From Struthio camelus (lineage: Eukaryota; Chordata; Aves; Struthioniformes; Struthionidae): DNA of 64,000 bases. The stretch lies in assembly GCF_040807025.1 (NCBI RefSeq), contig NC_090942.1, positions 80,085,987 through 80,149,986 of the forward strand, given 5' to 3'. A model generated the notes under the pieces. It worked only from the letters and a program-made list of their open reading frames with translations. It was not told the DNA's origin and searched no databases. Of the stretch, positions 39,482 to 51,713 are shown piece by piece. Made by a program: the position numbers and the translations under genes. How positions within the stretch are numbered: the stretch's first letter is position 1; each line of letters opens with the position of its first letter.

Positions 39482-40444
39482 CTTTATTTTTTTTAAAATG
39501 CTTTCATTCTCTGTAAGTAGAGAAATACAGATAATTATCTGTAACCCACCAAGGTCTAGCAGGGCCCTCAGATCAGTCATATTTTTCCTAGCTTGGTTAA
39601 TTATTTACCCCTAAATTTACATTTCTGTCTGTCAAGTTTCAAGCTTGAACCATAAGCTCTGTGTCCAGTAATGCTGCTGTGTTGTTTATGCTCACAGCAA
39701 ACTATCATCTGTAAACTCTGTTGCCTTCAGTATCATCAAATACTTGGATATCTGTTTGTGAAGTGATACAGGTGCAGAGTATAGCCTAAAATGAATCTTT
39801 GGTAAAATACATTTACAGTAAAGCAGTGTATTGCAGGCAATAAGTTAAAATATCACAGACATGAACCCTCTTTCTAAAGAAACTTTCTACAACCTAGGCA
39901 AAGTACCGAGCGTGGAATGAGGGGGAGACGGGTATCTGGGACAAACCATTTATTAAGAAATATTTTCCCTAGTAGGTATGTGGAATTGTGTACATATGCA
40001 TGTGCTTAGCTATTTAGGCTGTAGGTGTAGGTAAAGAGTTTCTCCCTTCTCTTCTGGAGCTGCTAGAGAGGAGACTCCTTCTAAAGGTGCTTCAGTATTC
40101 TCTGAGTAAGACTTCTAATTTGTTCTTTAAGTTTTTGTCTAAGTACACTTCTAGGTATGTGTTGGCACATGTCTAACAGGGAAATTGGGTTCTGTTAGCT
40201 GCATTTTATATTCTGTTGATAGCTTTTCTATGCCATTAAAAACATTTGAGAATATATTTTCTAATTTTTGGTGGCTCCTATCCTTCTACTGTAGTCACTT
40301 TCTTAACAACCTAATATCTGGCATTTTCACCCCTTGAGTAAGTATTCCCTTTCCTGAAAGTGTTTTATAAGAAAACAATTATAAATGTTATTTCTTCAAG
40401 ATTTTGTTATATTTTCACGCGGAGTTCATATCCACACATCATGG

Positions 40445-40470
40445 TTTGATTTCACACTAGTGTGATCAAA
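40445..40470. repeat. 12-bp palindrome with flanking 6-bp arms
   Basis: CACACTAGTGTG (40453-40464) is a perfect palindrome. TTTGAT (40445-40450) and ATCAAA (40465-40470) extend it across a 2-nt bulge. Confidence 0.75.
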
Positions 40471-40721
40471 GAAAGCTTTTTATTAACCTGTTTTCATGAT
40501 AAATAGTTTTTTTTTCTTTAAATCTTTTATTTTAACTTCAACCAGCTAGTAACCTGTATGCACTGTCTAGATAGGAGAGTAACTTGTGCTCCAAAGTCTA
40601 ACCTATAAAAAATGCGGTATTTCAGTTACTGGTTGTAGCTGTCTTTTTTTTTTAAAGAGTCTCACAAAGTCTTCCTCTCTTTTACTTCACAGTATAGGCA
40701 TGTTTACTTTGTTTCTTTTTA

Positions 40722-41505
40722 GTTACAGCTCCCTAAAGCCAAGGTACATATCATCCACTGCCTTCCTCTTTCCCATACCAGAAGTCACTTTGTCACAGAA
40801 AGAAATGAGGTTGATCAGACATGCTTTGCTCTTAGTAAATGCATGCTGGCTGCTCCCCGTCACCTTCTTGTCCTTCACATGCCTGGAAATGGCTTGCAAG
40901 AGGATTTGTTCCATAACCTTCCCAGGGACCAAGGTAAGGCTGACAGACCTGGATCCTGTTTGCCCTTTTTGAAGATGGGTGTGACGTTTGTCTTTTTCCA
41001 GTCATCAGGAACTTCCTCCAGCTGCCATGACCTCTTGAAGATGATAGAGTGGCCTCACAATACCATCAGCCAGCTCCTTCAGTACCTTTGGATGCATCTG
41101 CTCTGGTCTGTGGAGTTGCATGTGTCCAACTGGGTTAAGTGATCCCTACCTTCATACTCCTCTACTGTGGGTTCTGCGTCATGCCCACAGACTCTGCTAG
41201 GAGACTCGGCGACCAGGGAGGCCTGAGAGCAAACCCTAGCAGAAAAGGCACCGAGTACCTCAGCCTTTTCCCTATCGCTTGCCTCTATGGTCCCTATTGA
41301 GTAATGCAGCCTTTGCTGTCCCTTAACCTTCGTTTTGCTGACGACGTACTTGTAGAAACCTTTCTTGTTGTCCTTAGCATCCCTTGCTAGTTCCAGCTCC
41401 AGCTGAGTTTTGGCTTTCCTAAATCTGCACGCTCAAGCAGCATCTCTGTATTCCTCCTGGGTAGCCTGCCCTGGCTTCCACCTTCTGTGGGCCTCCTTTT
41501 TATGT
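40722..41505 (-). mobile_element. Decayed CR1-type LINE fragment (internal ORF2, RT region)
   Basis: Read on the minus strand, pieces in shifting frames match the CR1 non-LTR retrotransposon polyprotein. In order they are a DAKDNKKGFYKYV linker block (about 41390-41350), an EKAEVL block (about 41260), a KELADGIVRPL block (about 41070), a DDWKKT..TPIFKKGK block (about 41010-40960) and the start of the reverse transcriptase, PGKVMEQILLQAISRH (40931-40884). After that come SSQHAFTKSKAC and AVDDMYLGF. The match stops just before the catalytic YADD region, near 40722. Stops and frameshifts break the frame, so it is not functional. Both ends are missing, which is unusual because CR1 copies normally keep their 3' end. 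Confidence 0.85.
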
Positions 41506-43724
41506 CAAAATCAAATCAGTCTTCCTCTTCTTTTGGGTCTGTGATCCGCGTTAAAATCTGATTACAAATTTAAGGATTCAGAGTGCGGATAATTGAGTCA
41601 GTGGTCAAAAGCTTGTTACAAACGTGTCAAAAGTCTATCCATCTTTTTAGCTCTCACAGGAAGCTTCAATCGCAGTAGCTTCATTTTTCCTAAAATGGTA
41701 TCATTGTGATAGCTGTAATTTTGAATGGCAACTGGTTTACTTTTCTCCATTAAATAAATTTAGTGCTTCTGACTTGTTATTGTTCAAAATAAGAGCCACT
41801 TTTATCTTCTCACTACTCATTGTCTTCATGGAGAGGAAAATATTGCTTGAACCTTGTCTGGCTGTCTGCCACATTTCTTGGTGCAGCTGTGTGACTGACA
41901 TTAGCTTTTGCATGTTCCGCATTTACCACTCTTTTCTTTTCCTCAAGTTCTGCAGACAGCCTTCTGACTCCAAATTTATGGTACAGGTAAAGCTCATGAG
42001 TGAGCATCGCTGTGGTGAGAAGTTTGCGCTGGAACTTATAAACTACAGCAAGTCTTTTATAGAATAAGCAAACTAATAACCTATTAGAAGAAAGAATTTA
42101 TGAGAAACAGAGGCAGAGGGGGCTCTCCCCTAAGTCAACTAACTCTAAAAACAGGATAAAATGAAAATGTTTGATTGCTTTCAAAGGGCTAATTCTCTTC
42201 CAGCATGTGTCATCTTTTTCTCTAGTCCACAAAAACCATCTTTCTCTCAGGAGCAATAACATGCTCTTTTTTTTAATCATGTTCCAATTACTCTTGTGCT
42301 TGAGCTGGAGAGGAAGTACAGGACGCTAATACTTGGCAAACTTTTTGTGTATAACAGTTTTAAAAAAAAAAAAACACACAGATATACTGCTAAGCCAATA
42401 ATCAGAGATAATTTGCAAAGCTAATGGTCAAACATGTATTTGTTCTTTGTAACTATTTCCATACTTCCACAGTATTTCAAAGAAACTGAGTTGATTCAGA
42501 TTATTCACGGTTCCTCTCTAAATAGTCCACAAATATTTCACTGAAAGAACTGGTACTTAAGACTGACCGTTCTGTTGTTAATCATAGGCTGCTGTTTTGA
42601 CAGGATTATTTACATGGCACAGCATATATTTTGAATATTCTTTAGGCGTTGATTTTGACAATTATTTTATTTTAGTACTCGAGCTTTTGGGAAATCACAT
42701 TTTGCTAGTAAGCTTTGAACTGCTCAAGTTTTAGCTGAACAAGAATAAGGATGCATCACAAACAGAATTAAGTGAAACTAAATTTTCCATTTCTAATGAA
42801 TTATTTACTAATGATCTCTCTAACTACTTGCAGAACAGAAAGGGTAGAGGAGAAATGCAGCTGTCATTCCTCTAGTTCTGGAAGAACGACACAGAACAAT
42901 TTTCATATACTTATCTGTAATACACACCATAGATTGTAGAACCAGACTTTTTTTTAAGTAAAATAAATACGAATGAGAACAGGGTTGAGGAAAGAGATCA
43001 GCCAAACCTTAAGTTTTCTGAATGGGAACATGGTTCAGGTTTTTAGAATGTATCTGAGCTCTGGTGCTACAGACCTATTCTTCTGTGGTGTCAGTGCTCT
43101 GTTTGGGTCTCCCATATTGTCTTTAAAGAAATTTACGGAAAACTTTTGTTTTATTAAAAAATTAGTGAGCACGATCCCTATCCTACAGAGAATAAATGGA
43201 TTAGCTTGAAGAATGCCAGGTGAAATGGCATCTTTCAGTGTTTACAGCCGATTTCCTTGTGTTTTGGAGCTATGTAACAGTGTGTCACAGTACATGAAGT
43301 TCCTGTGAAAGTCAGTCAGGATATATCCGGTAGGATTCTTATGGAGCATGCAACCATGAAATATGGATCAGAAATGTAAAAACAGCCCAGAAATCTGCAA
43401 ATAGTTAGAGCTGTGCAAGATGTCCACAATGAAAACAGAAACAGCACAAGATTTGTTTAGTTTGAGGATTTGTTTAGAAATTCAGAATAAAAACTGCATT
43501 CACCCTAAGGTTTGTTCAAGTTCAGTAACTTGTCTACTGCCTCTAAATTCATTTTTAAATAAACCTGGCTTGATTTTGATACTGCGTTATAAATCACCTA
43601 AACTCGTGGTTTCATAGAGTTGAAACTGGCTATGCTAGTAGACCAGGTAGCACTTGGTGGTTTTGGCTAAGTTTTGAAAGGATATTTTGAGTTTTAGAGC
43701 CCCAAACTAAAAATTGAAGTCTGG

Positions 43725-43750
43725 GGAATGGGGCAACCCTGCCCCATTCC
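43725..43750. repeat. Perfect 11-bp hairpin, GC-rich
   Basis: GGAATGGGGCA (43725-43735), loop ACCC, TGCCCCATTCC (43740-43750). It sits in ordinary AT-rich intergenic sequence. No T-run or coding gene is adjacent. Confidence 0.85.
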
Positions 43751-46700
43751 TCTCCCTAAAGGGGAGCCTGTGGCAATGCTACAAGAACCGCATAGTTGTG
43801 ACAGGTCGGCGTCTGCAAAGGCCTGATTACAAGTGAGGAAATCCATCTTTCTTTTAGAAGTGTAGCAGTAAAGAACTTCCGTTCTTCAGTGCAGGAGGGC
43901 ATGTGTGTTTCTGTAAGAGAGAGATCTGAAAAGCTGATTTGGAGAATAGGTATTCAAGCAGAGGAATTATTGCTGCGAGTTCAAGGCTTATTCTAGACTT
44001 GTGAGTTGAGAATCTTTCTACTTATAATATAATCGCTGTTACTGTTAACCTCTTACTTCAACACGTGCCAAATTGATCAGCAATATATATTTGAGAGAGG
44101 AGTAAATGTTTTAGTGTGGGGCTTACATTTCTGTGACCGCTTCTTCTCTCTCTCTTTCGGGTGTAAATTCATCCCCTTGTCGTCTTGGAAATAAAACCAT
44201 CCACGCTTCTGGTGCTGTGAACAAAATTTTACATTTTGAATTTGTTTCTTGTGCTGCATTTATTTTAAAACTTTTCCAGTCACGTTCCTCTGTGCATTTA
44301 AAAGGAACCACAAACACTTTTGAGGCAATTTTATCACTTTCCAATTACTTTTGTGGGGCTTGGTATTAGAGTAGGTACTTTAAAAGCTATAGTTTTGTCA
44401 ACCTTGGCTGATAGTTCACAATCAGTTATATCTGGAAGCGTTATCAGCCATCACAGAGTGTTAACAGCATCATTGTAAACCCTCTTCACCTTCTTCAGTC
44501 TGGGTTTTATTTGAAAAGCAGACATGCCGTCCCCAGTGAGAATTAAAGTAGAAGCATTAGCTTGCAAAATATATGCCAATGAGCTAATGATTCTGACACT
44601 TCCACAATACAAGCTTTACAAGAAGGCATGCAGACAGCAAAGTCTGTTTTTCTATCTCATATTTTTTTTTAATGGCTACATGTTTGTAGGAAACAAAATG
44701 GATTTATTCTGCTCAATCCAGGGTATAATATCAGGACTTATCCGGTTCCGGGCCCCAGGGCTTCAGACAACTAACAAAACACATCTTACTTCTGCTCTGC
44801 TAGTTCTCTGTTATGCTTTTCACATGCAGGAAGAAAGAGTAAAAGCATAACCCAATTGAATGAAGCAGCATGGCCTGCTATTCTTTGCTTATGAAGCATC
44901 ACATGATAGACACCAATTTAAGAAGAACCCCCCACCTGTGGTAAGTATGTATGTAACTGTCAAGCCGTTTTTTATAGCATAGAGGGAATTTTACCATCTC
45001 CTTCGTTGCCAGAGTACAATAATATTTTGCAAATGTTAATGTCTTACCAAACCATGCGTCATTATTTTTGAATAATCCACTAATTTTACGCCATTTATGT
45101 AAAATAAAATATATTGTTCCCAATCTATTTTGAAATGTTCCAGCCTTTCAAGTATTTTGTTCTGATATATGGAAAGAAAACTAATCTGAGGTTCTCCTTG
45201 TAGATTTAAAGTTGCAATTTGTTTTTTGGCTGTTCAGTCACTGTTTATGTAAGGATGTATTGGGATAGGGCTGTCTGCCATGACACTGTAAAAAAAAAAT
45301 AACCTCTTTCTAATAAAAATAAGATGCTATTTAAACAAGAGGTTAAAGGAAATCCATCTTCTCCTTTGACCTTTCAAACTGCGGTAAGCGTAGAACATGT
45401 AGCGCCAATTATATGACACAGACACATCAAACAGATTATTTATGCTATATTCTAGTTGAGATTTCAAAGACGCTTTTGACCCTAAGAGTTAGAAAGAAAT
45501 ATCAATTCAAATATATTCTTGTTACTTTTTGTACAATAACTTCATGGAAGAATCATCTAACACTTAAGCTATATTCCACATCCAAGAACGTTCCCTTAAC
45601 TACAAGTACAGGTTGTTTTTTGGTTTGTTGTGTTTTTAAGTACTCCAGACTTTTCTTACAATTGTCCTGAGAAGTTACAAGCAAATCTGATGGCAATATC
45701 GCTTTTTTTTAATTTGTTTGACAGTTGTTTGGGTCTTGGGCTCGCAGTTTTATCTGCAAGTAAGCCTATGCAGGCTAAACTTTTGTATGTTTCTGTATTT
45801 GAATTGTTTTTACAGGGCTTAGTAAATAAGCAGTGAAGAAATCACTTCAAATACATTTCAAGAAGCTATAATAATGTTGCTGTTGCTGACTACTTGAGTG
45901 CAAATATTTCAAATACCTGACTATAAACCAAGGAAATACAAGAATTATGTTTGAAAGTGGCTAGTTTGTGTGTGAAAACCAAGTCCTTGTAAAGTGGAAG
46001 AATCATTAGTTGCTTTGCAGAATTTGTCTTGGAATCAAAGCGGGAAAATTTCTAAGGCTGATTCCTTCTTTCTGTTGAAATTTCCTCCCTGCAGTAGTTG
46101 TTTCTCTCTATGTATATACTGGGAAAGCGTCACTGGTGCGATTATTACTGTACAGCCACTTTCTTTTATTTTTAACGTGTGTTTCTGTTTGCTGCAGAGG
46201 TGAAACGTATGGAAACCTTCTGCCTTTGAAGAACTACTTAAGGTGAAATGGTTCTGAAGTGCATTTAAGGGCGTTTACTTTAGGCACTTTATTTTTCCTT
46301 TATTTTTATTCCTATTGGAATTGGCTAATGTTATTCATTAAACTAACAATTTCTCCCCTGCCTGTTCTTAAGTGTGACTTGTGACCTTGCAATCTGTGTA
46401 TTTTGTCATCACAATGTGTTACCATGGAACTGATTTTGATGTCATGAATAAGGGCATTGTGAGTTTCCACGTTCCCAAGCATATTTGAGACACAGGTTTG
46501 GAAACAAAAATGACTTCACCAGTTAAATATTGTTAGATCCTATAGCATATCAAAGGTAAGAACACTTGTGCCCTATATTCCTTTACATAGAAGAATCTAA
46601 GGTTAGGAATTTCAAAGCAGGTATATACAAGAATGACACTACAAATAGCATTTCACAAGATTAAATATTTTGTAAGAGCATTGAACTTTAACCCCTTTAT

Positions 46701-47344
46701 GTTACTGTAGACAAAAATCCTTCATAATGTTCCTGCAGGCTTTTCAGACTGTCTAATGTGGATCATATATAAAGAAGAGGAAATTGCACTATGCATAACA
46801 GCAGTGGGATGCTGTTAGAAGTTAACTCCTTCAAGACAATAGCAGCAGAAGGGAATTTTCCATCGGAGATTGCTCACAGGCAGGCAGAGGGCAATGTAGC
46901 ATTGCTCGTTTTGAAGCTGGCAGGAATATTTGGGCATCTTTCAGAAAAGAGTCTTATACAATCCACAAAGGAAAAATATACTTTCGCTGTGCAGCAGAGT
47001 GCATGTATTGCATGCCTTAAATTAAAACGAAAACAAGTTCCCTTGGTGATCTACGTACCAACATGAGGTTAAGAGAGTTCAACTGAATCTCTTGTCAAGC
47101 TGTTCCCTAGGGTGTTTTATTCATCACAGTTAAAGGATTGATAAGATTCTGTAATAGTAATAAAGTTTGAAAAGCCTCAAGTGAGGTTAAAATACTGGGT
47201 TGCTTAAAAACTACTAGTATAACAGTGACCTCAGATACATTTCTGTGTATTTGTTCTTACTGTTTTTCAGTTGAAATTTACCCATCCTTTGCGTTTTACA
47301 CTCTAACTCAATACCATTTTGCTCCTGGCACCAGCCAAATATGT

Positions 47345-47420
47345 CCTCATTAAGTAAAATTTATGCTAATACCATTCTGATTAGCCAGCAGTCATTGATA
47401 TTCACTCTCATTAGCTAAAT
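47345..47420. promoter_or_regulatory. Candidate homeodomain/POU motif cluster
   Basis: TCATTAAG, ATGCTAAT (47363-47370), TGATTAGCC (47378-47386) and CATTAGCT (47409-47416) fall within 75 bp. Such TAAT/ATTA clustering is typical of conserved developmental enhancers but also of AT-rich DNA. Confidence 0.22.
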
Positions 47421-47503
47421 TGGTTCACTGGAAGACATCCCATTGAGGATTTTTTTTCTGTTTTAAGTGGAATATAAAATGTATGGATTCATGGAGATGA
47501 CAG

Positions 47504-47575
47504 ATGATGATAATTATACCCTGTGTTTACTCGAGCAGTTTTTATCCTGCAGGCTCCCAAAGTACTTTGCAGCAT
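47504..47575 (-). mobile_element. MIR-like SINE 3' end (amniote type)
   Basis: On the plus strand GATGATAATTATACCCTGTG and TTTTTATCCTGCAGGCTCCC-AAAGTACTTTGCAG match the reverse complement of the amniote MIR tail (ATAATACCTAGC-TTTTCATC-ATCTCAAAGCGCTTTACA). The AAAGTACTTTGCA block is the anchor. The plus-strand open frame across it is incidental. Confidence 0.55.
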
Positions 47576-47837
47576 TTACATCTGCAAGGAGAGAGAAGAC
47601 TCTTTTTTTCCCTTCTGAAAAAGAGCCTCTGTCAGAAATGTAGAAGCCATTCTGCTTTCAGTGTTATTAGCACTGATTGCACAAAGGAATTCACCGTTCT
47701 GAATTCAGGGGCACTTTTTAATGAGACAAGAATGTGGGTCAACTCATATGAAATCTAGCTGGGAGATAAAACTAAATTCACGTAATAGTGGGTGTTTGTC
47801 CATGCAAGCTTTTTGAAGTAAGCTCGCAATTCTGACA

Positions 47838-47867
47838 CAGGCAAAACGTCTTTGGGAGTTTTGCCTG
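47838..47867. repeat. 10-bp hairpin with imperfect extension
   Basis: CAGGCAAAAC (47838-47847) and GTTTTGCCTG (47858-47867) pair over a 10-nt loop. Outside the stem the flanks GCAAT and ATTGC also match after a mismatched 7-nt stretch, so the full symmetric unit is about 54 bp. Confidence 0.7.
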
Positions 47868-48894
47868 CAGTACTATTGCTAAATTGTGAAAAGTGTGAAC
47901 TTTTCCTTAAAATTTCAAGGATACTGTCAGCCCATTCTCACGCATCTTGACTGAGAAGACTATTAATTTCAGTTGAGATTTTTGTTATATTTTCTTGCAT
48001 TAAAACATATATGATTAATTGCAGCCATGGTTTATTGCAGTCTGTGATGCTGTGATCTGTTATCATCCATTGTCTATTAACTCTTTTAGAGGGCCCCTAT
48101 GAGGCAGGGATAACCAAGTAGGAAGCTATTATTGCCAAGGTGTGATAATGTTGTCATTAACACTGTTGTGGTTAGGACCGTGTTACTTTGGTTCATAGCC
48201 TCCTTTCCAAGTGTCAGGTGACAATGGTCTTAATGCCTTACTTTCTTAGATATATTAAAAAGAAAATCTCTGTAGATGCCTGTCTGTAACTGTAGGCCTA
48301 TATATGCTTTAGAAACTCTATCTCTATATTCTTTTGATTAAGCTTTCTTTACCTTTAAATATTTGTACTGCGTATACTCTGTCTTCTCTGAGGAGAGAAA
48401 TATTTATTTCGGCCATTCGATCCTTGACCTTACCAGAAGGATTATAAAGCAGGGTGTCTCCTCATGCTAATTTTTTACATGTTTGGAATCTGAAATCAAT
48501 ACTACTTCATTTATGCTACGAACCACCAAGCAGATGGTTAACAACAACTGACTATTGGCAATGGCAAGGTTGGAAACTGGCCTACATGTGACCCTGTTTT
48601 GGGTTAGTAATTCCTCAGTTTGTCTGTCTTGAATCACCGTCACTGCATAGTTCACATCACCCCTGTGCAGTAAAACAGTATTGTTAAGTGTGTTTTTTTG
48701 TTCCAAAAGATTAGATCAATATAAGACTGAGACAATTTTATTAAGCAATCAAAAGTAATTTCAGATCCAAAAGGTGCTTGGGAGGGGAGGGAGATCTATG
48801 ACAACAAACAGTAATGTGAAACCACCCAGATGAAGATAAATTGCCATTCACCCTTACTGTGCAAAGAAATTGCATCCTAATAGTATGAGGATTA

Positions 48895-48985
48895 CTTTGT
48901 TTCCATGGTGATGTGTGTGTGTGAGATATAAATAACGTTTGATGTTTATAAACAATTCAGTGTGGCTATTTGTATGCTAATGTCT
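48895..48985. promoter_or_regulatory. Candidate regulatory motif cluster (RFX, forkhead, octamer-like)
   Basis: Within 90 bp there is GTTTCCATGGTGATG (RFX X-box-like, 48899-48913), the palindrome TGTTTATAAACA (forkhead-like, 48943-48954) and ATGCTAAT (octamer variant, 48974-48981). It lies 13 kb downstream of WNT7B. Its function is inference; the motifs are seen. Confidence 0.3.
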
Positions 48986-49450
48986 GGGGTGCACTTCTAG
49001 TTATTTGATAGCAATAGGAAACCAAGTGGAAATCTGAAAGTTTTGGGAGCGCTGCAGTGAGCTGTGTGATGGTTGGTTTGTTTGTTTTTTCCACATTACA
49101 ACGAAAGGAAAAACTGCATGAGCTGAGTTTACTTCCTTATCATATGATATATGCTGAACGGCTGAAAAGATGCTTGGAATAAGAAATCACAGAATGCATA
49201 GGTTTTTTTGTTTTGGTTTGGTTTTTTGTGCTACCCATCTTCATTACTATGCTGAGGTTTGGTCGCAGAAGGTACAGAGCATTATGGTCACAATTCAGCA
49301 AACATTCTCTGTACATGTGTATTTTTAAGCCTGTAGTCTGATAAAACATCTTAGTTTGGTGTTTTAAGATTACGATTTTTTCCCTGTTATTGTATAATAG
49401 CAAAATATTTTCTCTATTTGTTTTTGGCCCTGAAGTTTCATGAATATGAC

Positions 49451-49466
49451 AAAAAAAAAAAAAAAA
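49451..49466 (+). repeat. A16 homopolymer
   Basis: Sixteen uninterrupted A. No retroposon body is recognised on either side. Confidence 0.9.
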
Positions 49467-50599
49467 GAGAGCTGTCAGCATTTACTCAAATAAGGTGATA
49501 AATTCACCTCGACAGAACTCGTTTGCTAGACACAAATAATGGTCAGAAAAAATGAGGCTATTACTACTCTTTAATATGGTTCCAAGAATACTTATGATGA
49601 AAGCAAATACTAAGACTACTCATGTGAATATCCACTGGCAGGTACAAATGTCTGGACAAGGGTATAGCTCTAACGTGAGGGAGCGCTGTAGACAGAAACT
49701 CGTCTCTCTCTGCTAGAGGCATGAAGGCAATTCCTCCTCCTTCCTTCCCCTGGCGCGGGGAAGCCCAGTTCACTTCTACAACTCCTTGGCCAGCAGCCAG
49801 CGTGATTAAAGCTCTGCACCCTACTCCGGTGTGCTTTAATTGCTGCACACACTTTGCAAGAAGTGTTTGTACTTGTTTAGTTTTGTAAGTTTGATTGGCT
49901 TAGCAGCTACGCTAAAAAAGGGAAGCAAACACAAGCGAACAAATTTATGTTAACAAATGTAAGTGTTCATACTGCATAACACCTGTGGGCAGACACGTAG
50001 ACAGCAGTGGGTATGCCATTTAAACAGAAAGAGAGTGCCATTTATCCATTGTTAGGAGTAAATGAAATACATTGCATTAAATTTGTTCCTTGGCAGTCAT
50101 CCCAGTCAAACTGCCATGCTGGTTAGCTGTGGACGCCCCTGTATTTACATTAAAATAGTTTGGAAAAATTCTTCTTTCTTCATGCCCTGAGTATGCAAAC
50201 ATGATCTCTTTGGCGTGAGCTGTAGTACAGCTACAGAGCGAGGTGTGCTGAAAGTTAGGGCTTACGCCTCTCTGGTGCCTCGATCTGAACTGTGGCTGTT
50301 TGTTTCCATCGAGGCAGCCTTCCAAGGGGAGAAATCCCTTTTGGTTGAAACGAGTGGATGGATTCCCCTTGTGCCTTTGATTTCCTGATGCATGTCATTG
50401 GCAAGATGACGTGAATAGAATATTTACTTTGTTAGCTGGGGAGGGGGGAGTTGTTTGTTTGTTTACCATATCCAAACTGGGAGTAATTCTGTGGAAGATG
50501 TGTGACAAAGTGCTCTCATCACAGCCTGGTTATTTCGCTTTGATTTGTCCCTGGTCTTGACAAGAAATAAACTTTTTGCCAAAAAAAGTTTGCCAGAAA

Positions 50600-50629
50600 C
50601 TTTGTGCGTACTTTTGGGTACGCACAAAG
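50600..50629. repeat. Perfect 12-bp hairpin with CpGs
   Basis: CTTTGTGCGTAC (50600-50611), a 6-nt loop TTTTGG and GTACGCACAAAG (50618-50629). Each arm has a CpG, which is uncommon in this CpG-poor background. Confidence 0.85.
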
Positions 50630-51418
50630 AAAACAAATAGGAACCAACACTTTCCAAATTAATGGAAACTAACATTGTGGGATTCAGTAGGGCAGCTGTT
50701 AACATTACGGCATGAGTGTAATGTCCCTTCAGAAGGGCTCTGTGCTGGTGGGGAACCTACTGCATTTCATTGCACTCTGTTAAACAATCACTCCGTTGCA
50801 GGCTACCAGGTGTCCTGGTGAACCAGTGCCACAACAAGCAGAAACGACCACATTGATACTGGAGCTGTATTTTTTCAGATGTTTGCCCGTAGCTCCCCAA
50901 ACAAGACTAGCAGACGTGTGTTCTGCCCTCTTTGCTCACAGAGGATGCAGAAATAGTCAACACCTGAAGGTGTGAAGAAGAAAAGCATTTTTAGTTAGGT
51001 CCTAGTCGTGGCTGAAAGTAACTGTAGCGATGAATGTCTACACGTATGGCCATTTTTGTACCTCACAGACAGCTGTGAAGATGCTGAAAAGCCATGACAG
51101 TCTATAGACTATAGGCTCCCCAGGAATAAGTTAGTCTCCTAAAGCGTTCTCTGTTGCATCTGACCTCAGGACAGAGCTTTACCAGGATTTTCCAAAGGAG
51201 GAAAGGGTAAGCTATGTGGTTATTGGACAATATTTCAAAATGAAATCTCAGGTTTGGCCTATAAGCTCATGCTTAATCACTTGTGTTTATTTCAAAATTG
51301 TGAGAGAATATGACAGGCTGGATTTGTTTTAATACTAGGCTTCTACCTTTTCTTGTTTTGCTGTAAATTCCTGCTACCTTTAAAGAAAATGTTATTGATA
51401 TGTTTTGACTTTACATAT

Positions 51419-51439
51419 CTCTCTCTCTCTCTCTCTCTC
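51419..51439 (+). repeat. (CT)n microsatellite
   Basis: About ten CT units. The GA-rich minus-strand reading gives meaningless repeated E-R peptides. Confidence 0.95.
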
Positions 51440-51701
51440 CAAGATGAAGGTGACTCTAAGGTGACTCTGTGTTCCAGATGTATTTGGTTTGGGTGCCTGA
51501 AATTGGAAGAAAGATATTTGATAACATATGTTTATATATCTGAGAGGGATTGTCTTTAGGATCTGAAATACAAAACTGTACAAATATCATGTGATCAGAT
51601 TTGTTCCAAAATAGGTGGGTGAGAAAGAATAAGGAATCTCTTTGATATTCAGAAAGATTTCTTAAACTGTGAGTAAAATGATTTTCCCGTCTTTCTCTCT
51701 C

Positions 51702-51713
51702 ATGCGCGCGCAT
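51702..51713. repeat. Z-DNA type palindrome
   Basis: ATGCGCGCGCAT, a perfect 12-bp alternating palindrome, in an otherwise CpG-poor stretch. Confidence 0.85.

Larger units (their letters stand above)
21873..40721. other. Intergenic; no gene recognised
   Basis: Two MIR-like pieces (23.0 and 32.7 kb), G/C homopolymer tracts at 24.9, 25.8 and 36.1 kb, and the long foldback at 36.4-36.7 kb. Several minus-strand frames of 100-141 codons (for example 35295-34888 and 35897-35472) have no recognisable domain, no plausible codon pattern and overlap other frames, so I treat them as chance. Confidence 0.7.
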
